From the NCBI GenBank assembly GCA_038249605.1, contig JBBSDH010000215.1, positions 1-7,289 of the forward strand: a DNA stretch of 7,289 nt, written 5' to 3'. Numbering within the stretch: the stretch's first letter is position 1; each line of letters begins with the position of its first letter. Under the pieces are notes generated by a model that was given only the letters and a program-made list of their open reading frames with translations, was not told the origin of the DNA and ran no database searches. The DNA is from M3007 sp038249605. GTDB lineage: Bacteria; Bacteroidota; Bacteroidia; Chitinophagales; Saprospiraceae. A program made the translations under genes and the position numbers. Shown piece after piece: positions 1 to 6,111 of this stretch.

Positions 1-88
1 CGCCGGGATGGTGCAGGGCCATGCCCATGATGTCGAAACCGACGCCGATGTTGCCGATCGACGCTGGCGCAAAAGCTGTGGTTTCCAA
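1..88 (-). CDS. thrB: Homoserine kinase, N-terminal fragment (runs off left edge)
   Basis: Homoserine kinase phosphorylates L-homoserine with ATP on the way to threonine and belongs to the cytosolic GHMP kinases. Only about 29 codons are in the window. From the proposed start the peptide reads LETTAFAPASIGNIGVGFDI and then MGMALHHPG. The stretch APAS-x-x-N-x-GVGFD-x-x-G is the characteristic N-terminal strand and loop of this family. The GHMP ATP-binding glycine loop would lie beyond the edge. No ATG exists in this frame between the upstream in-frame stop and the family motif, so the best start is TTG at 88-86. The upstream acyltransferase stop is 11 bases away, which suggests an operon and possibly translational coupling. 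Other GHMP kinases share a similar start, but the GFD-x-x-G form favours ThrB. Confidence 0.8.
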   Translation of the reverse strand, partial: METTAFAPASIGNIGVGFDIMGMALHHPG

Positions 89-99
89 ATGTTTGCTGT

Positions 100-654
100 T
101 CAGTTGATCCCCTGCTCCGGATTGTAACCGGGGATGCCTTTAAAATAGTTCCAAACGTACTCGAGGTCTTTTTCCTCGTCGCCGGTGGGGTAAAAAAACA
201 CGGGATCGAAATACACTTCCTTTTTTCCCCAATTGAACTGACAAAAAGCGATGGGCACGCCTGCTCCAACGGCTATGTAATAAAAACCACTGCGAATTTT
301 ATCCACTTTTTTGCGCGTGCCTTCGGGCGAGATCACCAGGTGCATGCGTTTTTCGCGTTTGAACGCCTCCACAGTTGCCGACACAAAGTTACCACCCACC
401 TTTTTATTGCGGTCCACGGGTATGCCGCCCAACCAGCGGAAAAAGACACCAAAAGGCCAACGAAAAATGGAGTGTTTGCCCACGTAGTTGGCATTGAGTT
501 TTCCGGCGCTGTTGACCATGACACCCACCGGAAAATCCCAGTTGGAGGTGTGCGGACCAACGGCTATCACCACTTTATCAACATGAAAAGGGTACGAGCC
601 GGTTATTTTCCATCCCCACATTCGGAGGATCATTGCGCTGAAGGAACTTAGCAT
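100..654 (-). CDS. PlsC-like acyltransferase (1-acylglycerol-3-phosphate acyltransferase family)
   Basis: This 184-aa protein belongs to the PlsC/LPLAT superfamily, which transfers acyl chains from acyl-ACP or acyl-CoA to glycerophospholipid or related acceptors at the inner membrane. The catalytic HX4D motif is HTSNWD (His35, Asp40). The acceptor-binding motif is GGIPVDR (76-82), and the FPEGTR-type motif appears as SPEGTR (109-114), followed by RSGFYYIAVGAGVPI, the usual fourth block. All catalytic residues are present. At 184 aa it is shorter than typical PlsC (about 240 aa). It has only a weakly hydrophobic N-terminus, so it is probably peripherally attached. The start is ATG at 654-652. 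It lies 86 bases after rlmD and 11 bases before thrB on the same strand. The exact acyl acceptor cannot be read from sequence; lysophosphatidate, ornithine-lipid or other acceptors are all possible. Confidence 0.85.
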   Translation of the reverse strand: MLSSFSAMILRMWGWKITGSYPFHVDKVVIAVGPHTSNWDFPVGVMVNSAGKLNANYVGKHSIFRWPFGVFFRWLGGIPVDRNKKVGGNFVSATVEAFKREKRMHLVISPEGTRKKVDKIRSGFYYIAVGAGVPIAFCQFNWGKKEVYFDPVFFYPTGDEEKDLEYVWNYFKGIPGYNPEQGIN

Positions 655-667
655 GGTGTGTTTTTTT

Positions 668-680
668 CAAATAAAAATAA
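668..680 (-). promoter_or_regulatory. Possible weak -7 promoter element upstream of the acyltransferase
   Basis: Reading the minus strand, the AT-rich stretch TTATTTTTATTTG lies 13 bases before the acyltransferase ATG. It contains near matches to the Bacteroidota -7 consensus TAnnTTTG (TATTTTTA and TTTATTTG, each one base off). The 86-base gap after rlmD leaves room for a separate promoter. It is a weak match in AT-rich sequence, and read-through from rlmD is equally possible. Confidence 0.25.
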
Positions 681-740
681 ACCGCTTCGAAATCCAATCC
701 AATCTTCCAAATCCCTATCATCCATTTAAATTCAAAATTC

Positions 741-2159
741 CTAAAATCCAGGTTTAAGCTCCATCAACACCACGTTTTCAATGTGGTGCGTGTGGGGAAA
801 CATATCCACCGCCTGCGAACGCTTCACGGCATATTTTTCACTTAACCATTGCAAATCCCGCGCCTGTGTGGCCGGATTGCAGCTCACGTACACGATGCGC
901 GGCGCGGCCAGATCGAGCAAAAAACGCACGGCCTTTTCGTGCATGCCCGCGCGCGGCGGGTCGGTGATCACCACGTCGGGACGGCCGTGAAGTTCTGTGA
1001 ATTCGGGCGATAAAACATTTTTCACGTCGCCGGCATAAAAAGTCGTGTTGGTGATGCCGTTGAGTTTCATGTTTTCCTCGGCGTCGGCGATGGCTTCGGG
1101 TATTTCCTCGATGCCCACCACGTGTTTGGCCTGCCTTGCAAGGTACAAAGCAATACTTCCTGTGCCGGTATAAAGATCGTACACGTTTTCGTTTCCGGTG
1201 AGTCCGGCAAATTCGGCGGCCACGTCGTAAAGCACCTTACCCTGTCTCGTATTGGTTTGAAAAAACGATTTCGGACCGATTTTAAACTTCAAATCTCCAA
1301 TTTGTTCGATCGCATAACCCTTTCCGTGGTACGTGATCATGTCGAGGTCGAACTGCGAATCGTTGAATTTTGTGTTGATGTTGTAAACGAGCGTGGTGAT
1401 TTGGTCCCCGAATTTTTCCAAAATCGCGTCGAGCAAGGGTTTGAGTTTTTCCGGCTCGTCGCGGGCCACGCTCACCAGCAGCATAAGTTCGCCAGTGGTG
1501 CAGTAACGCACCATGAGGTTGCGCATGTATCCTTTGTGGCGGCGCATGTCGTAGTATTCCAGCTTTTGTTCGGTGGCGTATTCACGCACGAAATTACGGA
1601 TCTCGTTCGACGGTCCGCCCTGCAGGTAGCAATGCTGGATGTCGATGATTTTATCGAAAAAACCGGCTTTATGGAATCCTAAGGCGTTGAGGTTGGCGGT
1701 TTCGGGGTCCACGTCGTCCATTTCGCCAGGCAGAAGCCAGCGGCGGTTGCTGAAACCGAATTCGAGTTTGTTGCGGTAGTAGGTGGTTTCCGGGGCGCCG
1801 AGGATGGGGCGCATGTCCTCCACATCAATTTTTCCGATGCGTTGTAGTGCGTCTTCAACCACTTTTTGTTTGTGGTGCAGTTGCTCTTCATAGCTCAGGT
1901 TTTGCCATTTGCAGCCGCCACAAATGGAGAAGTGGCTGCAAAACGGCTCGATGCGACCGGGAGCCGGTGTGATCAGTTTTTCAACTTTGCCTTCGGCAAA
2001 ACCGCCTTTTTTCTTTTGTACGTATACATCCACAACGTCGCCGGGCACCGCTCCTTCAACAAACACGGTGAGGCCGTCGGCCGTGCGGCCCACGCCTTTG
2101 CCGCGGTCGGCCATGCCGTGGATGGGGACGCTGGGGATAATGATTTGTTTTTTTGCCAT
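741..2159 (-). CDS. rlmD: 23S rRNA (uracil-C5)-methyltransferase, RlmD/RumA type
   Basis: SAM-dependent RNA methyltransferase of the TrmA/RumA family, which makes m5U in 23S rRNA (position 1939 in E. coli RlmD). At 472 aa it has the full family layout. An N-terminal TRAM RNA-binding domain covers about residues 1-62. The iron-sulfur ligands are CX5CX2C (Cys74, Cys80, Cys83) with a fourth at Cys177. A central domain ends at FFQTN (299-303). The Rossmann methyltransferase domain has the SAM loop DLYTGTGSIAL (328-338), DPPRAG (400-405), the nucleophile Cys427 in VSCNPAT, and the general-base Glu461 in HIENV. Start choice: ATG at 2159-2157 gives MAKKQIII. An in-frame TTG four codons upstream lies inside the predicted -7 promoter box and is unlikely to be transcribed. 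Bacteroidota often carry several TrmA-family paralogues with m5U747 or m5U1939 specificity, so the exact target is inferred. Confidence 0.9.
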   Translation of the reverse strand: MAKKQIIIPSVPIHGMADRGKGVGRTADGLTVFVEGAVPGDVVDVYVQKKKGGFAEGKVEKLITPAPGRIEPFCSHFSICGGCKWQNLSYEEQLHHKQKVVEDALQRIGKIDVEDMRPILGAPETTYYRNKLEFGFSNRRWLLPGEMDDVDPETANLNALGFHKAGFFDKIIDIQHCYLQGGPSNEIRNFVREYATEQKLEYYDMRRHKGYMRNLMVRYCTTGELMLLVSVARDEPEKLKPLLDAILEKFGDQITTLVYNINTKFNDSQFDLDMITYHGKGYAIEQIGDLKFKIGPKSFFQTNTRQGKVLYDVAAEFAGLTGNENVYDLYTGTGSIALYLARQAKHVVGIEEIPEAIADAEENMKLNGITNTTFYAGDVKNVLSPEFTELHGRPDVVITDPPRAGMHEKAVRFLLDLAAPRIVYVSCNPATQARDLQWLSEKYAVKRSQAVDMFPHTHHIENVVLMELKPGF

Positions 2160-2168
2160 AAGTGGGCG

Positions 2169-2176
2169 CAAAGGTA
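2169..2176 (-). promoter_or_regulatory. -7 promoter box for rlmD (TACCTTTG)
   Basis: On the minus strand TACCTTTG matches all fixed positions of the Bacteroidota -7 element TAnnTTTG. Nine bases separate it from the ATG of rlmD, so a transcript starting at the usual distance would have an almost absent leader. No obvious -33 TTG element is visible at the expected spacing. Confidence 0.65.
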
Positions 2177-2190
2177 AGGAATACGGTCGT

Positions 2191-2198
2191 TACCTTTG
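2191..2198 (+). promoter_or_regulatory. -7 promoter box for alaS (TACCTTTG)
   Basis: The plus-strand TACCTTTG fits the Bacteroidota TAnnTTTG element, with 24 bases between it and the alaS ATG. The implied leader is roughly 15-20 bases, AT-rich (TTAAATACC) and without a Shine-Dalgarno motif, as is common in this phylum. It is the mirror image of the rlmD box. Confidence 0.65.
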
Positions 2199-2222
2199 CG
2201 CCCTTAAATACCACACAGCACC

Positions 2223-4862
2223 ATGACGTCACGCCAGATACGCCGCCATTTTCTCGACTTTTTCGCTTCCAAGGGCCATAAAATCATCCCATCCGCCCCC
2301 ATCGTCGCCAAAAGCGACCCCACCCTCATGTTCATCAACTCGGGTATGGCGCCGCTGAAAGATTTTTTCCTCGGCAACCAAACGCCACCCGCCAAACGGG
2401 TGGCCGATACCCAAAAATGCCTGCGCGTAACGGGCAAACACAACGACCTCGAAGACGTGGGCCGCGACGGCTACCACCACACCATGTTCGAAATGCTCGG
2501 CAACTGGTCGTTCGGCGATTATTTCAAAAAAGACGCCCTCGCCTGGTCGTGGGAACTGCTCACGGAAGTGTATAAAATCCCCAAAGACCGCCTCTACGTG
2601 TCGGTGTTTATGGGCGATGAAAAAGAAAACCTGCCTTTTGACCAGGAGGCATTCGATACCTGGAAACAATACCTTCCGGAAGACCGCATTTTGCCATTCG
2701 GCAAAAAAGAAAATTTTTGGGAAATGGGCGAGCAAGGTCCATGCGGCCCCTGCTCCGAAATCCACGTCGACCTGCGCTCCGACGAAGAACGCGCCCGCAT
2801 CGACGGCCGCGACCTGGTAAATGCCGACGACCCGAACGTGATCGAAGTGTGGAACAACGTGTTTATGGAGTTCAACCGCAAAGCCGACGGCTCACTCGAT
2901 GTGCTTCCCGCCAAAAGTGTGGACACAGGCATGGGCTTCGAACGCCTTTGTCGCGCCGTGCAAGGCAGCAATTCCAACTACGACACCGACGTTTTCCTGC
3001 CCCTCATCAATTTCCTCGAGAACTACTCGGGCATCAAATACACCGGTACCTACCCGGGCGTACACGAAAACTGGAGCAAAACCGACATCGCCATGCGCGT
3101 GGTGGCCGACCACCTGCGCGCCGTGAGCTTCACCATTGCCGACGGCGAACTGCCCTCCAACACGGGCGCCGGATACGTTATCCGACGCATCCTGCGCCGT
3201 GCCGTACGTTACTATTACTCCTTCCTCAACCTGAAGGAACCCATTCTCTACCGCCTTGTGCCCATCCTCGCCGAGGATTTCGCCGACGTGTTTCCGGAGC
3301 TCAACGCACAGCTCGATTTCGTGATGCGCGTGATTTTGGAAGAAGAAAAAAGTTTCCTGCGCACACTGGAAAGCGGCTTGAAACGCATCGACGTTTTGGA
3401 CGCAAAAAACAACAGCATCAGCGGCGAACAGGCTTTTGAATTGTACGACACGTTCGGTTTTCCGATCGATCTTACCCGTTTGATCGCGGGTGAAAAAGGC
3501 TGGTCTGTGGACGAAGCAGGCTTCGAAGCCGCCTTGCAGGAGCAAAAAATACGCTCGCGCAAAGACGCCGCCAAAACGGTAGGTGACTGGATGGTGCTCC
3601 GCGACGAGTTGAACCCTGAATTTGTGGGTTACGACCAGCTCGAACTGCGCGATGCCCGTGTGATCAAATACCGCACGGTGGTGATCAAAAACGAAGAACA
3701 ATACCATGTGGTTTTGGATAAAACGCCGTTTTACCCCGAAGGCGGAGGCCAGGTGGGCGACGCCGGTTACCTGCAATTCGCCGGCGAAACCATCCGGGTA
3801 CTCGATACGAAAAAAGAAAACGACCTCGTGATCCACGTTGTGGAGCGCCTGCCCGACTACATGCAGGACCCCACCGTGCATTGCGTGGTAAACGAGCGCA
3901 AACGCCGCCTCACCGAGAACAACCACTCGGCCACCCACCTCCTGCACGCCGCCCTGCGCAAAGTGCTCGGCACCCACGTACAGCAAAAAGGCTCGTACCT
4001 CGACGATCAGACGTTGCGTTTCGACTTTGCGCATTTCCAAAAAGTGTCCGACGAGGAAATCGCGCAGATTGAAAAGATTGTAAACGAAAAAATCCGCCAG
4101 GACATACATCTCGAAGAAGCGCGCAAACTACCCATCGAAGAGGCCAAAAAATCGGGCGCGATGATGTTGTTTGGTGAAAAATACGGCGAAACCGTGCGTA
4201 TGATTACGTTCGACCCAACGTACTCGCGCGAACTTTGCGGCGGCTGCCACGTGCGCAGCACCGGCAACATCGGTTATTTCAAAATTGTGTCTGAAGGAGC
4301 GGTAGCAGCCGGCGTGCGACGCATCGAAGCGCTCACGGCCGAAGGCGCTGAACATTACGTGGCCGGATTGGAGCAAAGCGTTACCGCCATCCGAACCTTT
4401 GTGAAGGGTCAGGACCTGGTGAAAGCCGTGGCCGACCTGTACGAAGACAACCGCCGTTTGCAAAAAGAAGTGGAAAAACTGGTGCAGGAACAGGCTTCGG
4501 GCCTGCGCGAAGGTCTGCGTGGGCAGGCGCGCGAAGTGAACGGCATCAAAATCGTGACTGCCCTGTTGCCCATCCACGATGCCAACGCCATCAAAACCCT
4601 CGCTTTCGAGCTCGAGCGCGAACTGGCGCCAGCCGTGGTGGCTTTCGGCACCGTTTCAGTCGACGGCAAGCCGCTACTCACGGTGAAAATCAGCGACAGT
4701 TTGGTGAAAGAAAAAGGCCTGAACGCTGGCAACATCGTGCGCGAGCTCGCCAAAAAACACCTCAACGGCGGCGGCGGCGGACAACCGTTTTTTGCCACCG
4801 CGGGAGGTAGCGATGCGGGCGGGTTGAAAGCGGCTGTAGAGGCTGTAGAGGGGATGGTGTGA
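2223..4862 (+). CDS. alaS: Alanyl-tRNA synthetase
   Basis: Class II aminoacyl-tRNA synthetase that charges tRNA-Ala with alanine in the cytosol and hydrolyses mischarged Ser- and Gly-tRNA-Ala. At 879 aa it has the normal full length (about 875). The aminoacylation domain has motif 2 around HHTMFEMLGNWSFGDYFK (85-102), GPCGPCSE (172-179), VWNNVFMEF (209-217) and motif 3 DTGMGFER (234-241). The editing domain carries the zinc site HSATH (His568, His572) and CGGCH (Cys672, His676). A coiled-coil-like segment lies near 717-760. The C-Ala domain ends with the glycine run GGGGGQP (849-855) before ATAGGSDAGG. All hallmark residues are intact. The start is the ATG at 2223; it gives the expected N-terminus, with RRHFLDFFASKGH close to the first Met. 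The gene diverges from rlmD and seems to be transcribed alone. Confidence 0.98.
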   Translation: MTSRQIRRHFLDFFASKGHKIIPSAPIVAKSDPTLMFINSGMAPLKDFFLGNQTPPAKRVADTQKCLRVTGKHNDLEDVGRDGYHHTMFEMLGNWSFGDYFKKDALAWSWELLTEVYKIPKDRLYVSVFMGDEKENLPFDQEAFDTWKQYLPEDRILPFGKKENFWEMGEQGPCGPCSEIHVDLRSDEERARIDGRDLVNADDPNVIEVWNNVFMEFNRKADGSLDVLPAKSVDTGMGFERLCRAVQGSNSNYDTDVFLPLINFLENYSGIKYTGTYPGVHENWSKTDIAMRVVADHLRAVSFTIADGELPSNTGAGYVIRRILRRAVRYYYSFLNLKEPILYRLVPILAEDFADVFPELNAQLDFVMRVILEEEKSFLRTLESGLKRIDVLDAKNNSISGEQAFELYDTFGFPIDLTRLIAGEKGWSVDEAGFEAALQEQKIRSRKDAAKTVGDWMVLRDELNPEFVGYDQLELRDARVIKYRTVVIKNEEQYHVVLDKTPFYPEGGGQVGDAGYLQFAGETIRVLDTKKENDLVIHVVERLPDYMQDPTVHCVVNERKRRLTENNHSATHLLHAALRKVLGTHVQQKGSYLDDQTLRFDFAHFQKVSDEEIAQIEKIVNEKIRQDIHLEEARKLPIEEAKKSGAMMLFGEKYGETVRMITFDPTYSRELCGGCHVRSTGNIGYFKIVSEGAVAAGVRRIEALTAEGAEHYVAGLEQSVTAIRTFVKGQDLVKAVADLYEDNRRLQKEVEKLVQEQASGLREGLRGQAREVNGIKIVTALLPIHDANAIKTLAFELERELAPAVVAFGTVSVDGKPLLTVKISDSLVKEKGLNAGNIVRELAKKHLNGGGGGQPFFATAGGSDAGGLKAAVEAVEGMV

Positions 4863-4958
4863 AAAAATCCGTTTTTAACCTGTGTTGCTGTATCCGTGTT
4901 CTTTTTGGGCATCGTTGTGTAACACGGATGCAAGCAAAACGGATCAAAACGGATTTTT
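4860..4958. repeat. ATCCGT/ACGGAT repeat cluster with nested inverted repeats after alaS
   Basis: Five copies of ATCCG or its complement lie between the alaS stop and the next promoter: forward near 4867 and 4892, reverse near 4924, 4939 and 4949. The outer arms AAAAATCCGTTTT (4863-4875) and AAAACGGATTTTT (4946-4958) are perfect complements. The inner arms ATCCGTGTT (4892-4900) and AACACGGAT (4921-4929) are also perfect complements. AAAACGGAT is repeated in tandem at 4936 and 4946. The RNA could fold into a long nested hairpin ending in T5, so it may act as a terminator for alaS. An intergenic repeat family is also plausible. The outer left arm begins one base after the first base pair of overlap with the alaS TGA, so the element abuts the coding sequence directly. 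Confidence 0.7.
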
Positions 4959-4963
4959 ACAGC

Positions 4964-4971
4964 TATATTTG
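4964..4971 (+). promoter_or_regulatory. -7 promoter box for the SRPBCC gene (TATATTTG)
   Basis: TATATTTG is an exact match to the Bacteroidota -7 consensus TAnnTTTG. Only six bases (AAACCC) separate it from the ATG at 4978, so the transcript would be leaderless or nearly so. No clear -33 TTG is seen within the preceding repeat cluster. Confidence 0.65.
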
Positions 4972-4977
4972 AAACCC

Positions 4978-5481
4978 ATGGTAACAACCGCCCAAGTCCA
5001 ATCCACCTTCCAATGCTCAATCGAGCGGGCCTTCAAGACGCCCATACTCGGTGATGCCACTCAATTTCTGGTGGGTTACGGGCCGGTACCGGCTGTGGTA
5101 AAATTTACCGACGATGCCACGTGGGGCAAACGGGGCGGCACACGCATCCCCCATGCCGCCAAAACGTTGGTTTCCCCGGGCGGACCCATCGGGATTGATG
5201 AAGTGTACGAACGGGAGGAAAACGTTTACTGGCAATGGGGAGTAGCAAAATTTCTGCAAGCGAGCATGGGATTTACCGAATTTCGGGGAGAGCTTTTTTT
5301 TACACAAAACCAGGATGGTACAGTGCACGTGCGGTGGGTGTATACCCTGTTTTCCAAAAACACTTTGGCTTATCCTTTCCATTGGCTTTTTGGAAAAGTA
5401 TTTTGGAAAGGCCAAATGCAACGCGCGATCCGGAACATGAAGGTGTACGCGGAATCGGATGCAGCGTTTTTATACGCATGA
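4978..5481 (+). CDS. SRPBCC-family (START/Bet v1-like) protein of unknown ligand
   Basis: A 167-aa soluble protein with no signal peptide. The pattern fits the SRPBCC helix-grip fold. An opening strand with FQCSIERAFKTPI (11-23) is typical of polyketide-cyclase-like proteins. It is followed by a GWG-like DDATWGKRGGTR stretch (45-56), alternating strands through VYEREENVYWQWGVAKF, a strand HVRWVYTLFSKN (117-128), and a long amphipathic C-terminal helix around 133-160. Such proteins bind small hydrophobic ligands or act in lipid or aromatic metabolism, but no specific role can be assigned here. The frame stays open upstream to a GTG at 4882. That extension runs through the repeat cluster and upstream of the promoter box, so ATG at 4978 is chosen. 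The fold call rests on pattern recognition, not alignment. Confidence 0.7.
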   Translation: MVTTAQVQSTFQCSIERAFKTPILGDATQFLVGYGPVPAVVKFTDDATWGKRGGTRIPHAAKTLVSPGGPIGIDEVYEREENVYWQWGVAKFLQASMGFTEFRGELFFTQNQDGTVHVRWVYTLFSKNTLAYPFHWLFGKVFWKGQMQRAIRNMKVYAESDAAFLYA

Positions 5482-5494
5482 AAAAATCCGTTTT
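5479..5494. repeat. Second copy of the stop-codon-associated repeat TGAAAAAATCCGTTTT
   Basis: These 16 bases are identical to 4860-4875. In both places the TGA is the stop codon of the preceding gene. Together with the reverse arm at 4946-4958, this copy places inverted repeats on both sides of the SRPBCC gene. The second half of the nested repeat is missing here; instead the sequence passes into the IS1595 remnant. Confidence 0.75.
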
Positions 5495-5566
5495 AAACAA
5501 CATATTCAGCCTTCATTGCATCTCAAAGAGGTGAACCGCCACGATGGGCATGTTAAAACTTTGCTT

Positions 5567-6040
5567 TTAAGCCCGTTTTCCTCGGTTTTCAGATTCTTCC
5601 TGCCCTCCTATAAAAGCCTCATCTACTTCAACTTCACCTTCCATTGGATATTGCTCTGAACTTTGCATAGCCAAACGAACCTTATGCTGAAAGGCTAATG
5701 CTGTTTTTCGATTCACCCCTATTGTTTTGGCCAATTGCTCGGCTGATATACTTTTTGTGGTGGCACTCATCTTAAAGATAATCAAAAACGCTTTTTGAAT
5801 CCCAAATTTGAGTTTGTGAAACAAGGTATTAGCCATTGGAGAGGCGTGATGCAAACATTTTTTGCATCGCTTGTGGAATGGTTCAGAAGTGAAATACTCT
5901 TGATCACTACCACAGGAAGGGCAAAGAAATCCATTTTTCCATTTGCGATCTGCCAGGTATTGAAGACATGCTTCTTTGGTGCCAAACTTTTTGTGGAACT
6001 CAATTTCATTTTGTCCTTTAAATGTGAATATCTCTTTCAT
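5567..6040 (-). pseudogene. IS1595-family (ISXO2-like) transposase, C-terminally truncated remnant
   Basis: The 157-aa product matches the first half of IS1595-family DDE transposases. The N-terminal segment KFGTKEACLQYLADRKW precedes a zinc ribbon with CPSC (Cys40, Cys43) and CKKC (Cys59, Cys62). A helix-turn-helix-like segment SAEQLAKTIGVNRKTALAFQ follows. The first catalytic aspartate is Asp140 in EVEVDEAFIGG. A TAA stops the frame 17 residues later, whereas intact relatives reach about 290-320 aa with two further acidic or polar catalytic residues. Those are absent, and no convincing continuation appears in the other frames before the repeat at 5494. The start is ATG at 6040-6038, preceded by AAGAGATT. 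The frame stays open farther upstream, but that stretch is unlike the family and overlaps the neighbouring ISKra4 gene start. It cannot be catalytically active alone. Confidence 0.85.
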
Positions 6041-6085
6041 AATCTCTTGATTGATAGGGCAATAGGGTGTAGTTCCAATTTGATG

Positions 6086-6093
6086 TACATTTA
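6086..6093 (+). promoter_or_regulatory. Possible -7 box for the ISKra4 transposase (TACATTTA)
   Basis: TACATTTA differs from TAnnTTTG only at the last base and lies 18 bases before the ATG at 6112. No -33 partner is evident. An outward promoter from flanking DNA could equally drive the gene. Confidence 0.3.
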
Positions 6094-6111
6094 GGCTCAA
6101 AAATACATGAT

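Larger units (their letters stand above)
2164..2203. repeat. Perfect 14-bp inverted repeat spanning the divergent rlmD-alaS promoters
   Basis: The left arm GGGCGCAAAGGTAA (2164-2177) is exactly reverse-complementary to the right arm TTACCTTTGCGCCC (2190-2203), with a 12-base spacer. Each arm contains one outward-facing TACCTTTG promoter box plus the adjacent GCGCCC. The symmetry therefore duplicates both the -7 box and the downstream initially transcribed bases. It could be a coincidence of two strong promoters, an operator for a dimeric regulator, or the trace of a local duplication with inversion. Confidence 0.85.

Noticed and set aside
1122..1682. 186-codon open frame antisense to rlmD
   Set aside because: It mirrors the rlmD codons and has no recognisable motif or promoter of its own.
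2717..3439. Arg/Pro/His-rich 240-codon frame on the plus strand inside alaS
   Set aside because: The skewed composition is that of an out-of-frame reading of a GC-rich gene.
2892..4109. 405-codon open frame antisense to alaS
   Set aside because: It lies entirely opposite strongly conserved alaS sequence, its protein resembles no family I know, and long antisense frames are expected opposite codon-biased genes.
4892..4954. CRISPR-like array from repeated ATCCGT units
   Set aside because: The units are only 9-13 bases, occur in both orientations and have irregular spacing, and no cas gene is nearby.
4882..4977. N-terminal extension of the SRPBCC gene from GTG at 4882
   Set aside because: It translates the inverted-repeat cluster, lies upstream of the exact TAnnTTTG box, and the family-like sequence starts only after the ATG at 4978.
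5495..5566. Continuation of IS1595 transposase in another frame after its TAA
   Set aside because: Short stretches such as MPIVAVHLF and GLKSKVL look faintly plausible, but none extends more than about 20 codons or contains a second catalytic Asp.
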